A stretch of 64,000 bases of DNA from Actinomycetospora succinea (GTDB lineage: Bacteria > Actinomycetota > Actinomycetes > Mycobacteriales > Pseudonocardiaceae): the NCBI RefSeq assembly GCF_004363095.1, contig NZ_SNYO01000003.1, forward strand, positions 124,001 through 188,000, in the 5' to 3' direction. The position numbers and the translations under genes are program-made. A model generated the notes under the pieces. That model saw only the letters and a list, made by a program, of their open reading frames with translations, ran no database searches and was not told the origin of the DNA. Below, in pieces: positions 8,582 through 16,809 of the stretch. How positions within the stretch are numbered: the first letter of the stretch is position 1; every line of letters starts with the position of its first letter.

Positions 8582-9361
8582 TCACGGTCGGGGGCGCCAG
8601 AGCGCGCCCTCGATCGCCTCGGGGCGCTCCGGCGGTGCCGCGCGCAACGACCCCAGCTCGTCGAGGTGCTCGGCCATCGCGAGCGCCGAGAACGCCGCGT
8701 CGAAGGCGTCCTCGGTGGCCACGACGTCGTCGAGCAGCGCCGCGGGGATGCGCGGGTCGCTGCCCGCGGCCTCGCGGCGCGCCGCGGGCGAGCGCTTCAC
8801 CACCGGCCCGGTGTGCACCCGCGGATAGATCTCCATCAGCGTCGCGGCGCCGGCGTCGTCGAACGGCCACACCGCGAGCCCGGCCGCGCGCAGGCGGGCG
8901 AGGTGCGGCATCCCGCGCAGCGAGCCCGTCCCGACCGCGCCGGCGCCGCCGACCTGGAACGTCGAGCTCGGCGCGAGCCCGTCGGCGCGCGCGGCCTCCT
9001 CGGTGACGCGGAACGGCGGGCGCGCCGGGTCGAGCGGCGGGCGCGGTGTCGCCCCGCGGCCCCAGAACGGTGGCCGGCACTCCCGCAGCCAGCGCTCCCC
9101 CTCGCGCCCGACGAGGTCCCAGAGCGCGGCGACGTCGGCGCACCCGTGCTCGCGCGCGAACCAGGCCGGCAGCGCGAACGAGAAGTCGAGGCCGGCGACG
9201 ACGGGTCCCGACGCCGCGCGCTCGCGCAGCAGCGCGGCGACCCCGTCGCGGTCGAGCCCGGCGCGGACCTCCACGAGCCGACCGGGAACCGCGGACGCCA
9301 TGCGGATGCGCCGACGGGCCGCTCGGGCATCGCCCGACCAGTCGACCGCGATGGCCTCCAC
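8582..9361 (-). CDS. DUF429-like (RNase H fold) protein
   Basis: A 259-residue protein starting with a VEAIAVDWSGD strand and a later VAGLDFSFALP strand. Acidic residues at the ends of these strands fit the RNase H-like fold of DUF429. The family function is not established. The GTG at 9361 is chosen because GAGGAG sits just upstream. The frame is open further upstream, but that part is low-complexity Arg/Gly and has no good ribosome site. It converges with tatB, with only 2 bases between the stops. Assignment to DUF429 is from pattern only. Confidence 0.65.
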   Translation of the reverse strand: MEAIAVDWSGDARAARRRIRMASAVPGRLVEVRAGLDRDGVAALLRERAASGPVVAGLDFSFALPAWFAREHGCADVAALWDLVGREGERWLRECRPPFWGRGATPRPPLDPARPPFRVTEEAARADGLAPSSTFQVGGAGAVGTGSLRGMPHLARLRAAGLAVWPFDDAGAATLMEIYPRVHTGPVVKRSPAARREAAGSDPRIPAALLDDVVATEDAFDAAFSALAMAEHLDELGSLRAAPPERPEAIEGALWRPRP

Positions 9362-9592
9362 GCGCTCCTCGCTCCCCTTCCGGCGCTCGCCGTTCACCCC
9401 GTCGCGCCGACCGTTCGACGTGCCGTGCCCACCGCTCGTCTCGCCCAACCGACCACCACGCTTTCCGGTGGCCCTTCGTCGCACCGATTGCCGCGTCCCG
9501 GGCGGCGGGGTTGAGTCCACGCGGGCCGTTCACCGCAGCTGCAGATGCGACGAACGGTCTCCTTGATTCGCCCCTTCGCGAGGAGACCACTC

Positions 9593-9877
9593 ATGTTCCG
9601 TCGCACTGCCTCGATCGTCGCCCTCACCGGCGCCGGGCTGCTCGCCGCCGCCCCGTTCGCGCTCGCCGACCCCGTCGTCGTCGACGACGACGATCCCGGG
9701 GTCGTCGTCGACGACTCCGAGTCCGGGGTGAACCTGCTCAACGACCTCACCGTCCTGCCCGTCCAGGCCTGCGGCGTGGAGGCGGGCATCCCGATCCTGT
9801 CCGACGTCCTCTCGCCCTCGGACACGGCGGCACCCGACGCGACGTGCAGCGTGGTGCACGACGGCGACGACGACTGA
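9593..9877 (+). CDS. Small secreted Asp-rich protein
   Basis: A 94-residue protein with a clear Sec signal peptide (MFRRTASIV, then a hydrophobic stretch, then an AFALA cleavage site near residue 25). The mature part begins with Asp-rich runs, continues with NLLNDLTVLPVQAC, and has a second Cys near the Asp-rich C-terminus. The LND-LPVQ-C core resembles small surface proteins of sporulating actinomycetes such as rodlin or chaplin relatives, but this is a weak likeness. The ATG at 9593 has an AGGAG site (9581-9585). The two cysteines may form one disulfide. A hairpin terminator follows. Confidence 0.6.
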   Translation: MFRRTASIVALTGAGLLAAAPFALADPVVVDDDDPGVVVDDSESGVNLLNDLTVLPVQACGVEAGIPILSDVLSPSDTAAPDATCSVVHDGDDD

Positions 9878-9900
9878 GGACGGCTCCAGGGCCCACGGGC

Positions 9901-9944
9901 CCGCGGGTGGACCGGACGGCCCCGAGCCGTCCGGCCTGCCCGCG
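9901..9944. terminator. Bidirectional hairpin terminator
   Basis: CCGGACGGC and GCCGTCCGG form 9-base arms around CCCGA (9912-9934). An outer CCGCGGG/CCCGCGG pair extends the stem. It lies in the 89-base gap between two convergent genes, so it can stop transcription from both sides. Confidence 0.65.
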
Positions 9945-9966
9945 GTCGCGGGTCCGACCAGCGAGC

Positions 9967-11730
9967 TCAGCCCACCAGCACCCGGCTGGGCTCGGTCGCC
10001 GAGGCGGTGACCGCCGGGAGCCGCAGGCGCACCGCCGTGCCGACGCCGGGACGCGTGTCGACGTGGACGTCGCACTGCGAGCCGAACGTGGCGTGCAGGC
10101 GGCGGGACACCTCGGCGATGCCGCCGTGACGACGGTCGACCTGCGACGCGGTGCGCGTGGCCTCCGGCCCCATGCCGGCGCCGTCGTCGGACACCGTGAT
10201 CACGCAGTCGGACCCCGAGCCGGACGCGAAGACGCTGACCGAGCCGCCGCCGGGCACCGGCTCGATGCCGTGGCGCACGGCGTTCTCCACCAGCGGCGCC
10301 ACCACGAACGGCGGCACCAGCACCCCGCGCACCTCGGGCGCCACCGCGACCTCGGCGCGCAGCCGCTGCCCGAAGCGCGCCTGCTCGAGCAGGAGGTAGC
10401 GCTCGGCGTTGTGGAGCTCGTCGCCGACGGTGGTCAGCTCGCCGCCGGAGCGGAACGAGTAGCGCGTGAAGTCGGCGAACTCGGTGAGCAGCTCGCGCGC
10501 GCGGCCCGGGTCGGTGCGCACGTAGGACGCGATCGCCGTGAGCGTGTTGTGCACGAAGTGCGCCGAGAACCGCGAGCGCAGCGCCGACTCGACGTCCTCG
10601 CTGGACGGCACCGCGACGACGTCGGCGGGGGTCCGCGCGACGCGGCGGGCGGCGGGGACGTCGGCGACCTCGAGGTCGTCGAGCTCCAGGTCGGTGTCGA
10701 CGACCGGCGCGGACAGGACCGGCGCGGCGACCGTCGCGGGGTGGGCCGAGCGCAGGCCCTGCCAGGTCGGGCGCTCGAGCAGGCCGGTGGCGGTCCAGCG
10801 CCGGTGCTCGACCTGCCCGACGAGGCGCGGCGCCAGCCAGTGCACCGGGCCGCCGTCACTCTCGGGCAGCGGGGAGGAGAACGGGCTGACCGGGCGCTCG
10901 AGGGCCGCGAGGACCCCGTCGAGCTCGCGCCGCGCAGCCGCCGTGACGCCGGTGACGACCCGCCCCGAGTAGCTCAGGCCCGCCTCGCCGGGGACGCCGA
11001 CGAGCAGCGCGCCGACCGTGCCGGGCCGGTCGCGCGCCGGGACCCAGCCGCCGACGACGACGTCCTGGGTGCGGCGCACGGGCGCCTCGATCCAGCTCCG
11101 CGAGCGCCGGCCGACCTGGTAGGTCGACTCCAGGCGTTTCGCCACCACCCCGTCGAGCCCGTAGCGCCGCGCCGTGTCGATGACGGCCTCGGCGGCGACG
11201 CCGGTGAAGAACGGCGGGATCACGACACGGCTCCCGGAGAGATCGAGTTCGGCGAGCAGTTCGCGGCGCTGACGGTAGGGCAGGCGGCGCGTCGAGGCGC
11301 CGGCCACCTCCAGCACGTCGAACACGTAGAAGGACACCGGCACCTGGGCCTGGAGGACCTCGGAGGGGTGCGCGACGCGGTGGCGGCGGCGCAGCTTGCC
11401 CGCGCTCGGCCGCCCGACCCCGTCGAGGGCGACGACGACCCCGTCGAGCACCAGCCCCTCGGTGCTCGTCCACGGGGCCGACACGCCCAGCTCCGGGAAG
11501 TGGGACGTCACGTCGCGGCCCGCCTCGGTGACGAGGCTCAGCCCGTCCGCGCCGGTGCGGGCGAGGCAGCGCAGCCCGTCCCACACGAACTCGAACGCCC
11601 AGCCCGCGCCGCGCGGGATGTCGCCCGCGCTCGCGACCATGGGCCGGCCGGGCGAGGCCTCACCGGCGGTGGTGCCGACGGCGGTGTCGACGGTGGGGCC
11701 GGAGAGCCCGAGGGTCGCCACGTCCGTCAT
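9967..11730 (-). CDS. Fusion of a lysine-less ATP-dependent DNA ligase domain with a LytS-type histidine kinase
   Basis: A 587-residue protein of two parts. Residues about 28-320 look like the ligase module of LigD/LigC: motif I region FEFVWDGLR (46-54), FYVFDVL (about 134), LDGVVAKRL (192-200), then an OB-fold with GRVVTGV and a SPF segment. The adenylation lysine of motif I (normally E-x-K-x-D-G) is Val49, and the motif V lysines are replaced by WIEAP, so ligase activity is unlikely. Residues about 375-575 are a His_kinase/HATPase_c unit: AHFVHNTL with His391, LVENAVRHG with Asn483, and DDGAGM. No membrane segment and no adjacent LytR-type regulator are seen. The ATG at 11730 has an AGGAGG site. 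The ligase half may be a nucleotide or DNA-end sensor (inference). Confidence 0.85.
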   Translation of the reverse strand: MTDVATLGLSGPTVDTAVGTTAGEASPGRPMVASAGDIPRGAGWAFEFVWDGLRCLARTGADGLSLVTEAGRDVTSHFPELGVSAPWTSTEGLVLDGVVVALDGVGRPSAGKLRRRHRVAHPSEVLQAQVPVSFYVFDVLEVAGASTRRLPYRQRRELLAELDLSGSRVVIPPFFTGVAAEAVIDTARRYGLDGVVAKRLESTYQVGRRSRSWIEAPVRRTQDVVVGGWVPARDRPGTVGALLVGVPGEAGLSYSGRVVTGVTAAARRELDGVLAALERPVSPFSSPLPESDGGPVHWLAPRLVGQVEHRRWTATGLLERPTWQGLRSAHPATVAAPVLSAPVVDTDLELDDLEVADVPAARRVARTPADVVAVPSSEDVESALRSRFSAHFVHNTLTAIASYVRTDPGRARELLTEFADFTRYSFRSGGELTTVGDELHNAERYLLLEQARFGQRLRAEVAVAPEVRGVLVPPFVVAPLVENAVRHGIEPVPGGGSVSVFASGSGSDCVITVSDDGAGMGPEATRTASQVDRRHGGIAEVSRRLHATFGSQCDVHVDTRPGVGTAVRLRLPAVTASATEPSRVLVG

Positions 11731-11913
11731 CGGCGCCTCCTCCCCGACACGTCGCGCCGCGTGCCGACGAGGTGATCGCCGGCACGGTCCACGGTAGACG
11801 CGCGGCCCGACGCTGACACCGAAGTCGCCGACGCGGCACGCGCGGACTGCGACCGGGGACCACCGAGCAGCGACGAACGGTGGAACGACGGGTGGCGTGC
11901 GGGTGAGGCGCCG

Positions 11914-12732
11914 TCAGCTCGCCACCAGGCCGATCGCGACGACCGTCGACGGCCGGGCGGGCACGGGGCCGGTGGGCTCGATCGACACGGCCCAGCCGCG
12001 CGGTCCGGGCCGGTCCGGCGTCGCGGGCCCCTCCGGTGCGGCGAGCGGGCGTGTCATCCCGTCGTCCGGGTCCATGACGGCCACCGCCTCGGGCGCGTTG
12101 CCGGGCATGCCGGTCGCCCAGACCACGTAGTCCCGCGCGTTGCCCGTGGCCGGGAGGTCCAGCGCGACGAGGCGGACCGGCGCGGTCGCGTCGCCCGGGT
12201 CGACGAGGACCGCGGCCGGGGTGCCGGTCTCGGAGCGCAGCACGGTGGTCCGCGCGGCCGGGTCGCGGGAGTGGGCGTCGTCGACGACCCGGTCGGCCCG
12301 CGCAGACAGCGCGGTCACCGGGTCGTCCGCGGGCGTCGACTGCGTCGGCAGGACGCCCTGGGCGACGATCAGGCCGACGCCCAGCACGACGGCCGCGACC
12401 AGCCCGCCCACCGCGGTGAGGAGCCGCCGGCGGGGACGGGGCGCGGGCACCTCGACCGACGGGGCCTCCGGGGCCGGGTCCGGGGCGGGCGGCCTCACCA
12501 CCGTCCCCGGCTCGGCCCGCGCGGCGTCGAGGATCCGCTGCCGGAGCCCGGCGGGCGGCTCGACGGGCGGCACCGCCGCGCCCAGCGCGGCCACGACGTC
12601 GAGGGCCTCGTCGTGGGCCCGCCGGCAGGACTCGCAGTGCGGCAGGTGGGCCTCGAGGACGCGGTCCTCGTCCGGCTCGAGGGCGGAGAAGGCGTGGCCG
12701 ACGGCGTCGTCACGCAGGTCGCACGTGGTCAC
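11914..12732 (-). CDS. Anti-sigma factor with zinc-finger domain (RskA-like)
   Basis: A 272-residue membrane protein. Residues 1-60 hold a zinc-finger anti-sigma domain with the H-x3-C-x2-C motif (HLPHCESC). A Pro-rich linker comes next, one membrane helix is at about 118-138, and the rest is an external RskA-type domain. It should hold the upstream ECF sigma factor inactive until an outside signal triggers its proteolysis. The GTG start at 12732 overlaps the sigma stop as GTGA (12729-12732), which ties the two products in stoichiometry. Confidence 0.88.
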   Translation of the reverse strand: MTTCDLRDDAVGHAFSALEPDEDRVLEAHLPHCESCRRAHDEALDVVAALGAAVPPVEPPAGLRQRILDAARAEPGTVVRPPAPDPAPEAPSVEVPAPRPRRRLLTAVGGLVAAVVLGVGLIVAQGVLPTQSTPADDPVTALSARADRVVDDAHSRDPAARTTVLRSETGTPAAVLVDPGDATAPVRLVALDLPATGNARDYVVWATGMPGNAPEAVAVMDPDDGMTRPLAAPEGPATPDRPGPRGWAVSIEPTGPVPARPSTVVAIGLVAS

Positions 12733-13388
12733 GCGAAGTCCCCGAGGGCGTCCGCGGCCGAGGTCCCCAGCGCCGGCCCGAGCAGCACCCGCAGGCGCGC
12801 CACACCGGCGAACATCCGGGACTTGACGGTGCCGATGGGCACGCCGGTCAGGCTCGCGACCTCCCGCTGCGAGTAGCCGCCGTAGTAGGCGAGCCCGAGG
12901 GCCGTGCGCTGCTCGGTCGGCAGCCGGTGCAGCGCGGCGCGCACCTGCTCGCCGATCACCGCACCCAGCGCCTGGCGGGCCGCCGACGGGCCCGCCGCCG
13001 GCACGCCCTCGTCGGGCTCGCCGGTGGTCGGGTGGTGGCGACGCCGGGTGGCCTCGCGGCGCACGGCGTCGACGGCCTTGTGGTGCACGAGGGTCATGAG
13101 CCAGCTGGCGACGGTCCCGCGCCCGGGGTCGAAGCGGCCCGGGTCCCGCCACAGCGCGAGGAAGACCTCCTGGACGACGTCCTCCGCGAGCCCCTCGTCG
13201 CCGCAGATCCGGCGCGCCAGCGAGTACGCGGGCCGACCGTAGCGCTGGTAGAGCGCGTCGAGCGCCGCCTGCTCGCGCCCGCCGATCCGGGCGACCAGCG
13301 CGGCGTCGGCCGCGGCCGCCCCGCCGTCGGTGGCGGGGACCTCGTCGGTACGCACGGGCGTCAGGGGCGTCACCACCTCGACCACCAC
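12729..13388 (-). CDS. ECF RNA polymerase sigma factor (SigK-like)
   Basis: A sigma-70 family ECF factor of about 219 residues. Region 2 reads ALYQRYGRPAYSLARRI through EDVVQEVFLALW. Region 4 reads LPTEQRTALGLAYYGGYSQ and continues into a GVPIGTVKSRM helix-turn-helix. It pairs with the overlapping anti-sigma gene. Three in-frame GTG codons occur at the start (13394, 13388, 13385). The GAGGAG site at 13395-13400 touches the first and is best spaced for the second, so 13388 is preferred. An Ala/Thr-rich N-terminal segment of about 25 residues precedes region 2. Confidence 0.88.
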   Translation of the reverse strand: MVVEVVTPLTPVRTDEVPATDGGAAAADAALVARIGGREQAALDALYQRYGRPAYSLARRICGDEGLAEDVVQEVFLALWRDPGRFDPGRGTVASWLMTLVHHKAVDAVRREATRRRHHPTTGEPDEGVPAAGPSAARQALGAVIGEQVRAALHRLPTEQRTALGLAYYGGYSQREVASLTGVPIGTVKSRMFAGVARLRVLLGPALGTSAADALGDFA

Positions 13389-13460
13389 GGCCACCTCCTC
13401 GTCGGGTTCCTGGGCACCGTTCGCCCAGGGGTCGCCGACGGTTCGGCCGTTCGGAGGGAA

Positions 13461-13715
13461 TCACCCGGGGCCGGCCGACCCCAGCTCCGCCCGGAGATCG
13501 TCCCGCGCCTGCTCCAGCGCCCACAGCCGCCGCCCGCGGGCCGGGACGCGGTCGTCGACCAGCAGGAACGCGATCTCGCCCTCCACCGCGGCGAGCCGCT
13601 CGCACGTGGCCGCCCGGGCGACCACCCGTTCCGCCTCCCGCGCGACCTCCCGGGCCGCCGCGCCGATCCCCAGCAGCCGCTGCGCCTGCGCGAACCAGTC
13701 TCGTCGGAGTGTCAT
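13461..13715 (-). CDS. Small helical hypothetical protein under LacI-type operator
   Basis: An 84-residue protein rich in Ala, Arg and Glu, predicted to be mostly helical with coiled-coil character (for example the segment EVAREAERVVARAA). It has no recognised domain. The ATG at 13715 has an AGGTG sequence a few bases upstream. One of two LacI-type operator palindromes lies only 10-21 bases before the start, so the divergent regulator probably controls it. It may be a small partner or effector of that regulator's pathway; no function can be assigned. Confidence 0.6.
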   Translation of the reverse strand: MTLRRDWFAQAQRLLGIGAAAREVAREAERVVARAATCERLAAVEGEIAFLLVDDRVPARGRRLWALEQARDDLRAELGSAGPG

Positions 13716-13724
13716 GGCACCTAC

Positions 13725-13736
13725 TAAACCGGTTCA
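13725..13736. promoter_or_regulatory. LacI-type operator, box 1
   Basis: TAAACCGGTTCA is a near-palindrome with a central CG, the pattern bound by LacI-family proteins. It differs from box 2 by one base. It lies in the divergent region between the 84-residue gene and the LacI-type regulator. The centre-to-centre distance to box 2 is 58 bases, which allows looping or joint repression. Confidence 0.7.
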
Positions 13737-13782
13737 AAGGACGGGCGCACAAGGGCTCGAGAGAAGTCGATCGACCTGGTCT

Positions 13783-13794
13783 TGAACCGGTTCA
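13783..13794. promoter_or_regulatory. LacI-type operator, box 2
   Basis: TGAACCGGTTCA is a perfect 12-base palindrome with a central CG, 48 bases before the regulator's GTG start. Together with box 1 it most likely provides autoregulation and control of the divergent small gene. Consensus knowledge: LacI operators centre on CG with symmetric arms. Confidence 0.75.
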
Positions 13795-13842
13795 CCAACC
13801 GGCCGTCTCCCCGGTCCCGTCGAGGTCCGGGAGAATCGCTGC

Positions 13843-14913
13843 GTGGAGACCGACGGGCGCCGGGGCGGGCGGGTCACGCTCGCGACCGTCGCCGACGCCC
13901 TCGGCGTCTCCCGGGCGACGGTCTCCAACGCCTACAACCACCCCGAGCGGCTCAGCGCCGCCCTGCGCGACCGGGTGCTGGGCACCGCGCGCGAGCTCGG
14001 CTACTCCGGGCCCCACCCCCTCGCCGCCACGCTCTCGCGGGGCCGGGTCAACGCGCTCGGCCTGGTCTACGACGACCCGATGTCGTTCGCGTTCAGCGAC
14101 CCGGCCGCCGTGCTGTTCCTCCAGGGCGTCAGCGAGGTCTGCGAGCACGAGGACCTCGCGCTCGTGCTGATCAGCGGCGGCCCGGCGGGAGCGGTCGCGC
14201 GCGTGGCCCTCGTCGACGCCGTCATCTGCTACTGCGACGTCCCGATCGACGGCAAGCTCGCGGCGATCGTCGACCGCGGGCTCCCGTTCGTCGTCGTCGA
14301 CGGACCGCGGCTCCCGAACGCCGGGCACGTCGGCATCGACGACCGCCGCGGCGCCGCGTCCGCCGCCCGCCACCTGCTCGACCTCGGCCACACCCGGCTC
14401 GGCGTGCTGGCGATGCCGCTGGTGGACGACGGGTGGGAGGGCACCGTCGACCAGGACCGCCAGGACCGCGCCCGCTACCGCGCCTCGCGCGAGCGGCTGA
14501 TCGGCTACCGCGAGGCGGTCGAGGCCGCGGGCCACCGCTGGTCGGCGGTGCCGGTCGAGGAGCGCCTCCCCTACGGCCGCGACGCCGGCCGGCGCGAGGC
14601 CGCCGCGCTGCTGGCGAGGCGCCCCCGTCCCACGGCCCTGCTCGCGATGAGCGACGAGCTCGCCCTCGGCGCGCTGGCCGCGGCGGCCGACGCGGGGCTC
14701 TCGGTGCCCGGCGACCTGTCGATCGTCGGGTTCGACGACGTCCCGGCCGCCGCCGACGCGCACCCCGCGCTGACCACGGTGCGCCAGCCCCACCGGGAGA
14801 AGGGCCGCCGCGCCGCCGAGCTGCTGCTGCGCCCCCACGCGACCGCCGACGAGCACCGGCTACCGGTCGAGCTCGTGGTGCGGGCCTCGACCGGGCCCCC
14901 GCCCCGGCGGTGA
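13843..14913 (+). CDS. LacI family transcriptional regulator
   Basis: A 356-residue regulator. The N-terminal HTH and hinge read VTLATVADALGVSRATVSNAYNHPERLS, typical of LacI, and the helix that follows ends near residue 60. The rest is a periplasmic-binding-protein-like sensor domain ending with SIVGFDDVPAA and a C-terminal substrate-pocket segment. It would repress by binding the two CCGG-centred boxes upstream. The GTG at 13843 is preceded by GGGAGA. The ligand is unknown; no sugar transporter is adjacent, and the next gene on the same strand is an MftD homologue 104 bases away. Confidence 0.92.
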   Translation: METDGRRGGRVTLATVADALGVSRATVSNAYNHPERLSAALRDRVLGTARELGYSGPHPLAATLSRGRVNALGLVYDDPMSFAFSDPAAVLFLQGVSEVCEHEDLALVLISGGPAGAVARVALVDAVICYCDVPIDGKLAAIVDRGLPFVVVDGPRLPNAGHVGIDDRRGAASAARHLLDLGHTRLGVLAMPLVDDGWEGTVDQDRQDRARYRASRERLIGYREAVEAAGHRWSAVPVEERLPYGRDAGRREAAALLARRPRPTALLAMSDELALGALAAAADAGLSVPGDLSIVGFDDVPAAADAHPALTTVRQPHREKGRRAAELLLRPHATADEHRLPVELVVRASTGPPPRR

Positions 14914-15017
14914 CGAACCCCTCCGAACGGGCAGCCCCCGGACCGTCCGCGCGGACACCGTGCCGGGGCCCACGCGCGGATAGTCTGCGATGAAGCACGT
15001 CACGCGGAAGGGTTTCC

Positions 15018-16190
15018 ATGGCTGGTCAGTGGTTCGAGTCCGTCGCCGAGGCACAGCGGCGCGCCCGCAAGAACCTGCCGAAGTCGGTGTACGGCGCCTT
15101 GGTGGCCGGCAGCGAGGCGGGGGCGACGCTCGAGGACAACGTCAACGCCTTCCGCGAGCTGCAGTTCCTCCCGCACGTGTGCGACCTGCCGTTCGAGAAG
15201 GACCTGTCCACCACGGTGATGGGCCAGGACGTCTCGCTGCCGGTGATCATCTCGCCGACCGGCGTGCAGGCCGTGAACCCGGAGGGCGAGGTCGCCGTCG
15301 CCCGCGCCGCCAAGAACGCGGGCACCGCGATGGGCCTGTCGTCGTTCGCCAGCCGGGCGGTCGAGGACGTCGTCGAGGCCAACCCGACGACGTTCTTCCA
15401 GATGTACTGGGTGGGCGACCGCGAGACCCTCGCCGCCCGCGCCGAGCGCGCGAAGAAGGCCGGCGCCAAGGGCCTCATCGTCACCCTCGACTGGTCGTTC
15501 TCCCACGGCCGCGACTGGGGCAGCCCGGCCATCCCGGAGAAGATGGACTGGAAGACGATCCTCAAGTACATCCCCGAGGGCGCCTCCCGCCCCAAGTGGG
15601 GGCTCCAGTTCCTGCGCTCGGGCAAGATCCCCGACCTGACCGTCCCGAACATCCCGACCCAGGGCGAGGACGCGCCGACGTTCTTCGGCGCCTACGGCCA
15701 GTGGATGTTCACCCCGCCCCCCACCTGGGCCGACGTCGCCTGGCTGCGTGAGCAGTGGGACGGCCCGTTCTGCGTCAAGGGCATCACGCGCATCGACGAC
15801 GCCAAGCGCGCCGTCGACGCCGGCGCCACCGCGATCCAGGTGTCCAACCACGGCGGCAACAACCTCGACTCCACCCCGGCGCCGATCCGCGTGCTGCCCG
15901 GGATCGTCGACGCCGTCGGCCGCGACGTCGAGGTCATCCTCGACGGCGGCATCCGCCGGGGCAGCGACGTCGTCAAGGCCCTCGCGCTCGGCGCCCGCGC
16001 CGTCGCCATCGGCCGCGCGTACCTGTGGGGCCTCGCCGCCGCCGGCCAGCCGGGCGTCGAGAACGTGCTGGAGATCCTGCGCAGCGGCATCGGCTCGGGA
16101 CTCATGGGCCTGGGCAAGAAGTCGGTCCACGACCTCGTCCCCGAGGACCTGATCATCCCGCCGAACTTCACGCGGCAGGCCGTGCACTAG
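15018..16190 (+). CDS. mftD: MftD-like FMN-dependent alpha-hydroxy-acid oxidase family protein
   Basis: A 390-residue TIM-barrel FMN enzyme of the lactate oxidase family. It begins with WFESVAEAQRRA and contains LSTTVMGQ, SPTGVQAV, DWSFSHGRDWGSP and the catalytic VSNHGGNN segment, all close to pre-mycofactocin synthase MftD. MftD performs oxidative deamination of the MftC product during mycofactocin maturation. The remaining mft genes are not in this window, so this is either a detached mftD or a paralogue with another substrate. The ATG at 15018 follows GGAAGGG. A strong terminator follows the stop. Confidence 0.82.
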   Translation: MAGQWFESVAEAQRRARKNLPKSVYGALVAGSEAGATLEDNVNAFRELQFLPHVCDLPFEKDLSTTVMGQDVSLPVIISPTGVQAVNPEGEVAVARAAKNAGTAMGLSSFASRAVEDVVEANPTTFFQMYWVGDRETLAARAERAKKAGAKGLIVTLDWSFSHGRDWGSPAIPEKMDWKTILKYIPEGASRPKWGLQFLRSGKIPDLTVPNIPTQGEDAPTFFGAYGQWMFTPPPTWADVAWLREQWDGPFCVKGITRIDDAKRAVDAGATAIQVSNHGGNNLDSTPAPIRVLPGIVDAVGRDVEVILDGGIRRGSDVVKALALGARAVAIGRAYLWGLAAAGQPGVENVLEILRSGIGSGLMGLGKKSVHDLVPEDLIIPPNFTRQAVH

Positions 16191-16201
16191 CGGTCCCGAC
16201 A

Positions 16202-16243
16202 CGACGAGGGGCCCCTCCCGGTGATCGGGAGGGGCCCTTCGTC
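16202..16243. terminator. Strong hairpin terminator after the mftD-like gene
   Basis: GCCCCTCCCG and CGGGAGGGGC pair around GTGAT, extended on both sides by CGACGAGGG/CCTTCGTCG. The stem is close to 19 pairs. It separates the mftD-like gene from the opposite-strand tRNA-Ser and could serve both directions. Confidence 0.8.
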
Positions 16244-16253
16244 GTTCTCGGGG

Positions 16254-16339
16254 CGGTAGCGGTGGGATTCGAACCCACGGTGGGCAGAACCCACACGCGC
16301 TTTCGAGGCGCGCTCCTTTGGCCGCTCGGACACGCTACC
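16254..16339 (-). tRNA. tRNA-Ser (CGA)
   Basis: An 86-base class II tRNA on the minus strand. The acceptor arms GGTAGCG and CGCTACC pair, and the discriminator is G, as expected for serine. The anticodon loop is CTCGAAA, giving CGA. A long variable arm and the TTCGAATCC T-loop region are visible. No CCA is encoded. It reads UCG codons. Confidence 0.93.
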
Positions 16340-16349
16340 GCCGACCAGG

Positions 16350-16796
16350 CTACGGGACGCTCTGCTCGCGATCTCGACCGGGCCAGAAATCGATCATCAG
16401 CGCCGCGCACTCCGCCTCGCGCACGCCGCCGACCACCTCGGGGCGGTGGTTGAGCCGCCGGTCGCGCACCACGTCCCACAGGGAACCGACGGCCCCGGTG
16501 CGCGGTTCCCAGGCACCGAAGACGACCTTGTCGACCCGCGCGAGGACGGCCGCGCCCGCGCACATCGTGCAGGGCTCCAGGGTGACGACGAGCGTGCAGC
16601 CGCCCAGGCGCCAGCCGTCGCCGTGGTGCGTCGCCGCCTCCCGGAGCGCCAGGATCTCGGCGTGGGCGGTGGGGTCGCCGGTGGCCTCGCGGGCGTTGGC
16701 GGCGGCGGCGAGCTCGCGGCCGTCGGCGTCGATGACCAGCGCCCCGACGGGCACGTCGTCACCCGAGGTCCGGGCGATCTCGAGCGCCCGACCCAT
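16350..16796 (-). CDS. tadA: tRNA adenosine(34) deaminase TadA
   Basis: A 148-residue cytidine/deoxycytidylate deaminase-fold enzyme with HAE (about residue 44) as the zinc ligand and proton shuttle and PCTMC as the second zinc motif. It converts A34 to inosine in tRNA-Arg(ACG), and that tRNA gene is in this window at 59052-59124. The ATG at 16796 is the only standard start in reach, although its ribosome site is weak. It follows 13 bases after the TadA-associated protein, so it is probably expressed by read-through from that gene. Confidence 0.92.
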   Translation of the reverse strand: MGRALEIARTSGDDVPVGALVIDADGRELAAAANAREATGDPTAHAEILALREAATHHGDGWRLGGCTLVVTLEPCTMCAGAAVLARVDKVVFGAWEPRTGAVGSLWDVVRDRRLNHRPEVVGGVREAECAALMIDFWPGRDREQSVP

Positions 16797-16809
16797 CCAC
16801 TGGTCGTGA

